Source: an uncultured Paracoccaceae bacterium (GTDB lineage Bacteria; Pseudomonadota; Alphaproteobacteria; Rhodobacterales; Rhodobacteraceae). From it: 64,000 nucleotides of DNA. Shown here piece after piece: positions 1 to 8,509 of the stretch. The translations under genes were made by a program, and so were the position numbers. Under the pieces are notes generated by a model, which saw nothing but the letters and a program-made list of their open reading frames with translations, made no database searches and was not told the DNA's origin. Positions within the stretch are counted from its first letter, which is position 1; every line of letters begins with the position of its first letter. The stretch spans positions 1 through 64,000 of the forward strand of contig CAJJAK010000001.1 in the NCBI GenBank assembly GCA_905182165.1. The letters run 5' to 3'.

Positions 1-100
1 TCTCCAAATATACTTTTTTGGGAGACTGCCATTAAAATAAAAAAGAATCTTTCATAATTTATATTATAAACTTTTCTTATAATAATTATTACTTTATATT

Positions 101-1063
101 ATGATTATGAAAGTACCAGATACTAAACTTTTAGAGACCTTTCTTATTATCGCTCAAGAGCGCAACCTAATTTCTGCTGCTAGCACTTTGGAGGTGAGCC
201 AACCCACACTGACACAAAGACTACAAAAATTGGAAAAGTTTCTAGGATCTCCATTGTTCTATCGTAATGTTCGACCATTGAAACTTACCAAACTTGGTCA
301 AAAAATGCTTCTGGAAGTACCAAAAATATTAAATCATAATCAGAAATTTTGGACAAATATTAAAACTTTCAATCAAACTCCCCACTCATTATTACGACTG
401 GGAATGCCTGATAGTCTATCAGAGATAATGGGTGCAGAATGTCTAAATGCATTATCAAAAATGGCAAAGAGAATCGAGCTAAAATCTGGGATTTCTCCAG
501 GATTAGAAAACTCTTTCAGAGCGTTCGAATTTGATTTTGCAATAGATACAGATCCTTTTGAAAAACACTCAAATTGTGAAATGATTTCGTTATTTAATGA
601 TCCTTTTATAATTGTAACACCCAATAGCTGGAAAGATAAAAATCTAAACTCCTTAGTAAATCAAAACCCTTTGGTCGGTTATGGTAGAAGTTCGAAATTT
701 GGTGCAACATGTTCAAAAATAGTCGAAAATCTTGGTATAGACACTCAACCAAGATTCAACTTTGACAGCACACAAAGCTTATTAAGGTTTGTTCAAGCTG
801 GACATGGTTGGGCAGCAACATCAGCATTATGCTTATTTCAATCACCTAATGCTTTAAAAGATATAGCCATCAGAAAGTGCCCAACGGCTGAATTTAGAAC
901 CTTTTCTTTACTTTACCGACTGGACGATACCAAGTTGGCAAACAAAGTATCAAATAAATTTATTGCTGTATTTGATAAACTAATCAATGGTCCATGGGCT
1001 TCCATGAGTAAAGAAGCAGCAGAAATGGTGAAGGATCACAATAACTACTCCTCTCTTCCATGA
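101..1063 (+). CDS. LysR-family transcriptional regulator
   Basis: This encodes a 320-aa protein of normal length for a LysR-type regulator. An N-terminal winged helix-turn-helix (about residues 10-65, with the pattern AASTLEVSQPTLTQRLQKLE) is followed by a periplasmic-binding-like effector domain. The start has two ATGs six bases apart (101 and 107), and either is possible. The gene is convergent with the Rieske oxygenase gene 3' of it, which may or may not be its target. LysR regulators often control a neighbouring catabolic operon, but usually a divergent one, so the target is not evident here. The ligand cannot be told from the sequence. Confidence 0.9.
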   Translation: MIMKVPDTKLLETFLIIAQERNLISAASTLEVSQPTLTQRLQKLEKFLGSPLFYRNVRPLKLTKLGQKMLLEVPKILNHNQKFWTNIKTFNQTPHSLLRLGMPDSLSEIMGAECLNALSKMAKRIELKSGISPGLENSFRAFEFDFAIDTDPFEKHSNCEMISLFNDPFIIVTPNSWKDKNLNSLVNQNPLVGYGRSSKFGATCSKIVENLGIDTQPRFNFDSTQSLLRFVQAGHGWAATSALCLFQSPNALKDIAIRKCPTAEFRTFSLLYRLDDTKLANKVSNKFIAVFDKLINGPWASMSKEAAEMVKDHNNYSSLP

Positions 1064-1099
1064 TTAATTAAAACCTCTTTTGCTTCCATAGCTTGTTAA

Positions 1100-1264
1100 T
1101 TATAACGAAAAAACATATGCTGCAGTTAATAAAAAACAACCATGATCAATATCTCCATTTGCTATAAAAAATTTTCCTGCCTTCAAGTACAAAATACCAA
1201 GCGTGGTCGTATCATTCACATCATGAGCCGCCATAATCTTTTGATTTAAGGCTTCCTGGTTCAT
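1100..1264 (-). CDS. Small 54-aa protein coupled to the Rieske oxygenase gene
   Basis: A 54-codon frame starts MNQEALNQKIMAAHDV and ends in TAA. Its ATG overlaps the TGA of the upstream Rieske gene as ATGA, the arrangement typical of translational coupling, and this is the main reason to call it a gene. The protein has no transmembrane segment or recognised motif. It includes a stretch reading ILYLKAGKFFIANGDIDHG, faintly like a helical-repeat hairpin. I do not recognise the family. It may be the start of a longer protein cut by a frameshift, since other genes in the window carry such breaks. Confidence 0.5.
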   Translation of the reverse strand: MNQEALNQKIMAAHDVNDTTTLGILYLKAGKFFIANGDIDHGCFLLTAAYVFSL

Positions 1265-2428
1265 TTATTCATGGATGGAGTTCGGGCTTCTCCAACTTTA
1301 TTAGCAATCCATTCATGGAAAAGAAAAGTTGGACTATCCATAACAGGAGCAAATTTTCCACCATCAAAATGAATTCCACTTCTTCCTTTTTGCATTCCCT
1401 CAACGACGAAGATATCTTCAGACAAAACTCCCTTCCATAATCGAGCATTCTCCTTAATTAATTCGTCGAATTCTGGTTCATGTTCAGGGTTAAATGGATA
1501 AAAAATTTCGTTTCTTTCAATAGTTCTATTTGGCCCTTGCGGTAACAAAATAATGGCATATGCATGGTCACGTTGTGCTGCGAATAAAACATTTGGGAAA
1601 AAAGAGACATATTCAGCCCCTTCGTTCCAAAATTCTGACAAGCCTGAGAAATCTGGGAATCGCGAACCGTCATCAGCTTCAATTTGGCGATATACTTTAG
1701 TACCCTGCCCTGAAAATTTTCCTGGTTCTTCAATATGATAATGATCTTCAAGACGTGAGTAGCTATTTAGTCCTGGATGAATCCATGGAAGGTGATAGCT
1801 TTCACAATAATTTTCAACTGCTAGCTTCCAATTACAAGCCACATCGAATGAGAATGAACTTTCTTTGCCACCATGAAACAGTGGCTTATCAAGCTCATTC
1901 CATCTTTTCATCAGTTTTTCTGCATATTTAGTAAACTGAGGTGCTTTGCCAGATATATTAACAAATATGACTTTTATAAATGTAAGAATTTATTTCTATT
2001 AATCCCAATGATTTTCTATCTATACTTTCATCAAGATTATGACCAGGACCACCCGCATGTGGTGTTGAGCGCAACCCACCATCTAATCCATAACACCAAC
2101 TATGGTATGGACATCTAATAGTACCTCGAACATTTCCCGCCGCTTGGATCAAAATCATACCACGATGTCGACAAGTATTTTGGTAAACTCTTATTGTATC
2201 TATATTTTCGCGCACAATTAACAATGGCATTCCGGCAAACTCAACAGGAAAAACATCCCCCTCATTCGGAACATCTGCCCCTATGCCTATTCCAACCCAA
2301 TTATCAAATAAAACAGCTTTTTTTTCCTCATCAAAAACAGATTGATCAACATAATGTTCGTTAGGCAAACCGCGAGCAATACTTATCGGTTGTAGAGTTT
2401 TACTTAAATCTGAACCACTTGAATTCAT
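1261..2428 (-). CDS. Rieske non-heme iron oxygenase, alpha subunit (frameshifted)
   Basis: This is an aromatic-ring-hydroxylating/choline-monooxygenase-type oxygenase. The N-terminal half carries the Rieske [2Fe-2S] motif C86-x-H88-x17-C106-x2-H109. The C-terminal half carries the mononuclear iron motif ENYCESYHLPWIHPG and a later acidic pair in LSEDIF. The halves lie in different frames; the break is near 1970-1975, where a T run appears two bases short (expected IFVNISGKAPQF). Joined, the protein is about 389 aa, normal for the family. The ATG at 2428 is preferred over an in-frame TTG at 2431. Relatives act on quaternary amines such as glycine betaine, carnitine or stachydrine as well as on aromatics; the substrate here is unknown. 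Confidence 0.85.
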
Positions 2429-2545
2429 CAAATCAATCCCACATTCATTAAATTTATATATCTTGATAATAGATTATATTATGAATTTTTAAATTAAAAT
2501 AACGACCACATATGTCGTTTTCATCATTAAATTAACTGTGTCAAT

Positions 2546-3303
2546 TTATTTGGAAATCTTCAATCTATCACGAAACGCATCAAGACCATCAACAAAAGCT
2601 TCATAAGTACCTTTTTCATTCATAAAAGCTTTTAACGTAGAATTTAATCCGCCCTCAGTAGAAAGGCTCTCCAAAGCATTCTGAAATCTTTCGCACTCCT
2701 CATCTGGCATAAAGTCAAGATATCCCTTGAATAAGTGTGTAACGTAAACTTCTGAAGTTAAATCATTCCCTGTTCTTTCAGACAACCATTTAGCCGCCAC
2801 ATCAAAAAGAGAAAAAATTGGTGATAATGTAGCTGAAATAGCAAAATGTGGTGCAATATCAGCAGCATTTTTTAATACAATAATCGGGTTATTACTTCCA
2901 TACAAATCTTCCAACGCTAAACTCCGTGGGAAAACAGGTAATGGACAGCCACCTTTAGCTATAAAGGGTAACGGAATTGTAACAGAAATATTTTCCGCGG
3001 GATAACAGTAATCTTTTAACTCTCCTTGATTGGTTACTATTATTTTTCATATCATGAGGGCTTATTCTAAAATTTAACTTTGGCAATGCTTTTGATGCCA
3101 GGTGTACCAACACAAATAAATATAATATCAGAACTTAAAATTACCTTTTCGTTAGTGCCAGAAATCACTTCGCTATAAACTTCACTTAATTTTCTGGCTC
3201 TTTCAGAGTTCCTATTAGAAATCCATATATGATGCCCTTGACCAACAATCCCCCTAATCAATGCCTCTGCAATCTCACCTGTACCAATAAAGCCTACCTT
3301 CAT
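2546..3303 (-). CDS. Pyrroline-5-carboxylate reductase-like NAD(P)-binding protein (frameshifted)
   Basis: The start (MKVGFIGTGEIAEALIRGI) is a Rossmann nucleotide-binding motif of the ProC/F420-dependent oxidoreductase type. The downstream frame continues with IPLPFIAKGGCPLPVFP and a helical C-terminal domain, matching the ProC-like proteins of Rhodobacterales. Two or more frameshifts lie between about 2915 and 3065; stitching the frames recovers IIVTNQGELKDYCYPAEN followed by the conserved proline-rich strand. The joined length is about 250 aa. A role in proline synthesis is possible, but many such proteins are uncharacterised paralogues, so no gene symbol is given. Confidence 0.75.
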
Positions 3304-3420
3304 AATAACCTCACTAATAATTTAAAGAAATTCGCCTTAATAAGGTTTGTTATCAAACTTTTGAATTAATTAAGTCAATATCTATTGACGAAAATGCCAG
3401 TGAAAGGCATGAAACATAAG

Positions 3421-3756
3421 ATGATATACAAAATTTTGAAAAATAACGAATGGATTGACTTACAGAGAAACGGTGTAACTTCTGGTGCTCCTATCGATAT
3501 TCAGGATGGATACATACATTTCTCCACCTCCTCACAGGTTGAGGGAACTGTGAAAAAATATTTCGCTGACGTTGAGGGCTTATTCATAGCTGCTATCGAT
3601 GATAGCAAGATAGCAGATGATCTAATTTGGGAAACTGCGCGGAACAATAAACTTTTCCCACATCTCTACAGAAAACTTAAACTGACTGAAATAATTTGGT
3701 GTAAACCCCTTCTATTAAAAAATGGTGTTCATGTTTTTCCAGTCAAATTGCCATGA
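3421..3756 (+). CDS. DUF952 domain protein
   Basis: A 111-aa protein starts MIYKILKNNEWIDL, with the family features DGYIHFSTSSQVEGT and LFPHLYRKL. DUF952 proteins are small and related to ADP-ribosyltransferase-fold or glutathione-S-transferase-associated domains; their function is unsettled. I prefer the ATG at 3421 because the family normally starts at this point; ATGs at 3394 and 3409 are alternatives. Its TGA overlaps the pyrD ATG (ATGA), so the two genes are probably cotranslated. DUF952-pyrD-arsC is a recurrent order in Rhodobacterales. Confidence 0.8.
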   Translation: MIYKILKNNEWIDLQRNGVTSGAPIDIQDGYIHFSTSSQVEGTVKKYFADVEGLFIAAIDDSKIADDLIWETARNNKLFPHLYRKLKLTEIIWCKPLLLKNGVHVFPVKLP

Positions 3757-4787
3757 GACTTTATGAACATATAACCTTACCAATACTTCAAACATCTAAA
3801 GAGTTTGAAAAACCAATATAATCTCCATAACGGCACTTAAATCTAATCTTATTCCTGGACCAGGTAAATTAACATCTGATCGTTTGACAGTTAATATTTT
3901 GGGCTTAAACTTTCCAAATCCTATCGGATTAGCAGCTGGTTATGATAAAAATGCAAAAATTATTCCACAATTAATGCGAATAGGTTTTGGATTTATTGAG
4001 GTTGGCGCAGTAACACCAAAACCACAAAGCGGAAATCCAAAACCACGCCTTTTTCGGTTGGACGAAGATTTAGCTATAGTAAACCGACTTGGATTCAATA
4101 ATCTTGGAATGAACGACATAAATAAGAGGTTAACGTTAATGATAGTATTGTTGGTGTTAATATTGGTGCCAACAAAGATAGTAAAGATTTTTCTGAAGAT
4201 TATATCAGAGGTATTAAGAAATATTTTCTTCAGCTGACTATATAACATTAAATATAAATTTAAAAGATTATATAAAGAGTCAGCAGAAGAAGATCTTGAG
4301 AAAACTTTTAAAAAGTTAAGATCTAATCATCCATTGAGAAGGGATGTTATGGATTATCAATAGATCAAATATATCTTTCAAATACATCTATAATATGTAT
4401 ATAAATTATGTATAATGCATTATTAGTTTACATAATTTAAATAACTTCACTGATTCTCCAAAAAAACTTCTAGATAAGGAAAAAAATGAATAACGTTGCC
4501 AATCAGGCAGGCCACTTTTTATAAAATCAACCAAAATTCTGGCACAATTTTCAAAAGAGACTAAGGGCCAAGTACCATTAATTGGTGTTGGTGGCATTTC
4601 TTCAGCAGAAGATGCGTATATTAAAATAAAAGCTGGAGCAAGTATTGTTCAGCTTTATTCTGCCCTAATTTATAATGGCTTTTCTTTGGTTGAAAAAATT
4701 TTCTCCGAACTAGACCAGATTATTAAAAATGATGGCTACAAAAATATTAGCGAAGCCATAGGAATTGAAAAAGAAAAATGGTTGTAA
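3753..4787 (+). pseudogene. pyrD: Dihydroorotate dehydrogenase (quinone), interrupted
   Basis: PyrD oxidises dihydroorotate to orotate at the inner membrane with quinone as acceptor. The N-terminal part ([44 protein letters not shown]) and C-terminal part (PLIGVGGISSAEDAY, GASIVQLYSALIYNG) are clear class-2 PyrD. There are frameshifts near 3815 and 4130. From about 4257 to 4445 the expected active-site region with SCPNTPGL is absent, replaced by unrelated AT-rich sequence. As written, no functional enzyme can be made. The start overlaps the DUF952 stop, and the end overlaps arsC by ten bases. pyrD is normally indispensable without external pyrimidines, so the damage may be an assembly artefact. 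Confidence 0.85.
4257..4445. other. Unrelated segment replacing the middle of pyrD
   Basis: PyrD-like translation stops at the ITLNI strand near 4256 and resumes near 4449 (TDSPKKLLDKEKNE, SGRPLF). Between them, about 190 bases occupy the place of about 75-80 expected codons. One forward frame reads SAEEDLEKTFKKLRSN then HPLRRDVMDYQ and a stop, like the C-terminus of some other protein, followed by very AT-rich sequence resembling an intergenic region. I cannot identify the source gene. Confidence 0.55.
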
Positions 4788-5134
4788 AAACTATTATTTG
4801 GCACAATCCAAAATGTTCAAAATCACGACAGGCCTTAGAATTACTTATTAAAGGTAATGTATTTCCAAAAATTCGACTTTACCTTCAAGAGCCTCCATCA
4901 AAGAATGAAATTAGAGAAGTTCTATCAATTTTAAAACTTAATGCGATTGATATTGTTAGAAAAACAGAGCCTGAATATGAATCCTTAAATCCTTACATTC
5001 AAACAAATGAAGAATTATTAATAGAAATATTAACAAAGAATCCAATTCTAATTGAAAGGCCAATTGTTATTCAGGGCAAAAAGGCTCTTATTGCTAGACC
5101 ACCCTCCTTAATTAAAAGTTTAATAGAAGATTAA
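4778..5134 (+). CDS. arsC: ArsC-family (Spx/ArsC fold) reductase
   Basis: This 118-aa protein has the glutaredoxin-type arsenate reductase signature HNPKCSKSRQAL with the catalytic Cys13, and a downstream ERPIV arginine-proline motif that in E. coli ArsC helps bind arsenate. It could reduce arsenate to arsenite with glutathione and glutaredoxin, or be a YfgD-like relative with another substrate. There is no ars operon (no arsR, arsB or acr3) nearby, so arsenic detoxification is inferred only from the family. It overlaps pyrD by ten bases upstream, and its stop overlaps the convergent MATE gene by four bases. Confidence 0.85.
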   Translation: MVVKTIIWHNPKCSKSRQALELLIKGNVFPKIRLYLQEPPSKNEIREVLSILKLNAIDIVRKTEPEYESLNPYIQTNEELLIEILTKNPILIERPIVIQGKKALIARPPSLIKSLIED

Positions 5135-6433
5135 ATTTCTTTTTCGATATTAAAATATTTAATCGATAGTGTAAGAGCTCTAACCACAAACAAAATCATC
5201 ATGGAGGCCCAGAGGCCGTCATTCCCATAAGAGTCAAACAACAGCCAAACTGATAAACAAAAAATCACAAATGATATAGCCATACCATTGCGCATATCTT
5301 TTGTTCGAGTTGCCCCAATAAAAATTCCATCTAAAATAAAAGCTGGAAATGCCAATATGGGTGCGATTATCATCCAAAATAGATATTTCTGAGTAAAAAG
5401 TTGAAGTTCCAATGACTTAGTCATAACTGCAATTAAATTCTCACCAAAAAAGAAATAAAATAATGACATCAAAAATGCAGCAACAAGACCCCAAAATAAC
5501 GTCATCAATGAAATTTTTCTAAGCGAGTTTGCAGATTTAGCACCAACTGCCTGCCCTACAAGCGCCTCAGCACTAAAGGCAAAACCATCTAAAGCATATG
5601 ATGTCATCATAAGAAATTGTAATAAAATCTGGTTTGCTGCTAATGTAGTATTATCCAAGTTAGCACTAAAAAACATAAAAGATAGGAATGCTGCTTGTAA
5701 GAGAAGAGACCTAACTAGAATATCAAAATTAACCTTGGACATATTAATTAATTTTTCTTTATTCATTACCAACCGATATGATCGCCATACAGAACCAATA
5801 AAAGCTGAACGACAAATATATAAGCCAATAAAAAATGACGAAATTTCAGCGAAGACAGTTGCAATTGCCACACCTTCAACACCCCATCCAAATCCAATAA
5901 CGAATAGAATATCTAATAAGATATTAGTTCCATTCATCCACAACTGCAAAAATAACACCATACGAGTTTTCTCGCGCGCTATTAGCCAACCTAGTATTCC
6001 AAAAATTGAGATAGCAGCAGGAGCAGAATAAATTCTTATTTTCATATACTTGTAGGCTAAATTTTCTACCTCACTTGAAGTATAGACCAATTGAAGAATT
6101 AAAAATAAAATCCTTAAATAAAATTAAAATAAAACCACCAATAATTCCAACTAACAAAGCTCGACTGAATAAAGCAATTATTTCACCGTGATCCCTCTTG
6201 CCAACAGCTTGCGCCGTTAAACCTGTGGTTCCCATCCTAAGAAATCCAAAAATCCAATAAATCGCAGAAATTATAATTGAACCTATACCAACTGCCCCGA
6301 TTGGAACTATTTGTCCAAGTTGACCAATAACTGCCGTATCAACTAACCCCAAAAGTGGAATGGTTATATTTGATAGTATTATTGGAACTGATATTGTTAA
6401 AATTCTCTTGTGAGTAATACTTAAACTATCCAC
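5131..6433 (-). CDS. MATE-family (DinF-like) efflux transporter (frameshifted)
   Basis: A polytopic inner-membrane exporter of about 435 aa, read in two overlapping frames joined near 6071-6090. The N-terminal part has LVDTAVIGQLG and IYWIFGFLRMGTTGLTAQA, characteristic of the DinF subgroup of Na+- or H+-coupled multidrug and toxin extruders. The C-terminal half has a further set of about nine hydrophobic segments, including LVGQAVGAKS. It is the last gene of a minus-strand run with the two PaaI thioesterases, whose neighbouring gene it overlaps by eight bases. Substrate unknown. The break is probably a sequencing indel because both halves are well conserved. Confidence 0.88.
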
Positions 6434-6935
6434 GATTAAACGGCATTAAAAAGTGTCCAGATGCTTGTGCAAACAATTTATTACGATTGTCTTGCCAAGC
6501 CTCAACCTGAACAGATGCAAACCTTCGTCCTGCTCTTTTTACCTCAGCTTTAGCGTAGGAATCCCTCGGCAATCCAGAGCGCAAATAATCGACAGTAAAA
6601 TCAATTGTTTTCGGTATTTGCTTTTGCGATAGATTTATCTCACTTTTTGAATTTACGTCTTCATGATTTTCTATACTGTTCCATATCGAAACCCAAGAAA
6701 GTCCAAATATAGCAGTTATTTCAAGAAATGATGCGGTTACACCACCATGAATCGCAGGCAGTGCAGGGTTACCAATTAACTTTGGGCTAAAAGGAAGGAT
6801 CGCTATTAATTCATCACCCTTTCTATCAAACTCAACTCCTAAGAAAGTTACGTATGGTACATTAGATACTAAGCTTTCTAACAGCAAATCTCGGCGTTTA
6901 TCTAAATGTTTGGACATATTCAGATCCTTTGTCAT
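6426..6935 (-). CDS. PaaI-family hotdog thioesterase
   Basis: A 169-aa hotdog-fold protein with the PaaI-type loop PAIHGGVTASFLEITA and a later DFTVDYLRSGLPRDSYAKAE strand. Family members hydrolyse acyl-CoA or aryl-CoA thioesters. It lies 2 bp after a second PaaI paralogue and overlaps the MATE gene start, so the three form one operon. Residues 70-90 contain a charged insertion (ENHEDVNSKSEINLSQKQ) absent from its shorter neighbour. The specific substrate is unknown. Confidence 0.85.
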   Translation of the reverse strand: MTKDLNMSKHLDKRRDLLLESLVSNVPYVTFLGVEFDRKGDELIAILPFSPKLIGNPALPAIHGGVTASFLEITAIFGLSWVSIWNSIENHEDVNSKSEINLSQKQIPKTIDFTVDYLRSGLPRDSYAKAEVKRAGRRFASVQVEAWQDNRNKLFAQASGHFLMPFNRG

Positions 6936-6937
6936 TT

Positions 6938-7378
6938 TTAATCGTTCAGAGCCTGAACCGTAAAAGCTCCAGTTGCAGTTGCGACAGGACGACTTTCATC
7001 TTCATCATAAGCAGTTGCTCTAACGAATGCTATTGATCGAGTAACATGATAGCATTCAGCTTTGGCAGCAATTCGATGGTTTGGAGTGGCAGTTCGCATA
7101 TAATCAATCCTAAAGTCCAACGTTGATGTAATCGTTGGAACTGAGGGATGGCACATAACAGCTGCACCACAGCAGCTATCTAGTAATGAAGAGACAACTC
7201 CTCCATGTAAGACCCCTGTACTGAGATCTCCAACAAACCTTTTATCGTAGGGCATGGATATTGTAGCATATCCATTCTCGATCAAATCCAACGACATCGA
7301 TAGCTCAGTTGAAAAAGGTATTGCCTTCATAAATTGCTTTGCAATATTGGCTTTTGAGTTTAAATTATTTTTTGTCAT
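6938..7378 (-). CDS. PaaI-family hotdog thioesterase
   Basis: A 146-aa hotdog-fold thioesterase with GVLHGGVVSSLLDSCCGAAV (the HGG motif) and DFRIDYMRTATP. It is the first gene of the minus-strand operon with a second PaaI gene and the MATE exporter. The shared layout with the next gene suggests an old tandem duplication. The 237-bp gap upstream separates it from the divergent MerR gene and probably holds promoters for both directions. Confidence 0.87.
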   Translation of the reverse strand: MTKNNLNSKANIAKQFMKAIPFSTELSMSLDLIENGYATISMPYDKRFVGDLSTGVLHGGVVSSLLDSCCGAAVMCHPSVPTITSTLDFRIDYMRTATPNHRIAAKAECYHVTRSIAFVRATAYDEDESRPVATATGAFTVQALND

Positions 7379-7615
7379 TCACTTTCTTTCTAGTAACCCC
7401 ACGTATTTTGCATGATTTTATTAAAGTAAGTTAAATTTTTGAAAATCAGATGTTTAACGGATAAGAATTTAATTTTATGTGCATAAAAGTTATCAAATGT
7501 ACAACGTTTTAGGTAAAATTATTTTTATAAAATTTACTTTGTCCGAACTGAGAACTTGAAATTTAAGCGAAAACTGCTACTGTTAGTGTTCCACAGATCA
7601 AAGTTAGGAACCATT

Positions 7616-8002
7616 ATGAAAAATTGCATAAGTTTCAAACAAATGTGCGAAAAGTTTGGATGTACTGCCCGAACACTCCGGCATTATGAGGAGATTGAGT
7701 TATTATTTCCTCAAAAAGAGGGCCGAAGTCGTTGGTATTGTCGACGCGAGATAGCTCGAATGAAGCTCATTATGCGTGGCCGTAGATTTGGATTTTCTCT
7801 AGAGGGAATACGTCAATGGCTTTTGATGTATGATGGTAAAAAAAATAATATTGATCAAAACTATGCTTGGATAGAAATGGCCACTAATCAAATTGAAGAG
7901 CTCAAAGCAAAACGTATAACACTAGACCAAAGTATAAATGAATTAAAATCACTGCGTGATTACTCAATAAAATCGCTAGAAGAAGGCAACCCCTCTCTTT
8001 AG
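7616..8002 (+). CDS. MerR-family transcriptional regulator
   Basis: A 128-aa MerR-type regulator. The helix-turn-helix and wing lie at residues 5-70 (MCEKFGCTARTLRHYEEIEL, then GRRFGFSLEGIRQWL), followed by a short coiled-coil dimerisation helix. There is no C-terminal cysteine set for metal sensing, so it is not a metal sensor of the MerR/CueR kind. I chose ATG 7616 because AGGAA sits five bases upstream and the HTH then begins where the family expects; an upstream in-frame start at 7556 would add 20 atypical residues. It stands first in front of the acyl-CoA degradation cluster and likely regulates it. Confidence 0.88.
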   Translation: MKNCISFKQMCEKFGCTARTLRHYEEIELLFPQKEGRSRWYCRREIARMKLIMRGRRFGFSLEGIRQWLLMYDGKKNNIDQNYAWIEMATNQIEELKAKRITLDQSINELKSLRDYSIKSLEEGNPSL

Positions 8003-8092
8003 ATAGAAGATAACCTAACGTTAACGTCAACTTAATCTATTGATAAATAAAAATACTCAGATATTATTTTTAATATTATTTGAGGGGAATTT

Positions 8093-8494
8093 ATGATAAG
8101 TTATTATACAAATATTCGCGAAATGTGCGAAGAATTCAATGTGACTCCAAGAACTCTGAGATTTTACGAAGCGAAAGAATTAATTTTTCCAGTCAGAACT
8201 GGCCAAAGACGAAGTTATACACATCAAGACAGAGGTAGATTGAAACTAATTCTCCAAGGCAAACGATTTGGATTTTCTCTCGAAGATATAAGACAGCTTT
8301 TGAATCTTTATAATTTGGGAGATCAGAGATATACTCAGTACCTTCAAACGATTGAAAAATCAAAAGAGCGTTTAAAAGCCATGATTTCTCAGAGAGATGA
8401 GCTCTCTGAAGCTATAAAGGACCTAAAGGCTCACCTTATTCAAGGAGAGCACGAATTAAAAAAATTGAAGAAAAAATGGATACTAGAAACTTAA
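8093..8494 (+). CDS. MerR-family transcriptional regulator (second copy)
   Basis: A 133-aa paralogue of the preceding MerR gene (MCEEFNVTPRTLRFYEAKEL, GKRFGFSLEDIRQLL) with a longer charged coiled coil (about residues 80-130). A strong Shine-Dalgarno GAGGGG precedes ATG 8093. It ends 15 bases before the acyl-CoA dehydrogenase gene. Such proteins beside acyl-CoA dehydrogenase genes are plausible acyl-CoA-responsive regulators, by analogy with LiuR-type MerR proteins; that role is inferred. The pair may work as homodimers or a heterodimer. Confidence 0.88.
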   Translation: MISYYTNIREMCEEFNVTPRTLRFYEAKELIFPVRTGQRRSYTHQDRGRLKLILQGKRFGFSLEDIRQLLNLYNLGDQRYTQYLQTIEKSKERLKAMISQRDELSEAIKDLKAHLIQGEHELKKLKKKWILET

Positions 8495-8509
8495 TTTAGA
8501 GATTATATT

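Noticed and set aside
1..100. TCTCC...GGAGA inverted repeat at the window start as a terminator
   Set aside because: The arms are only five bases with a long loop and no T run follows, so support is too weak.
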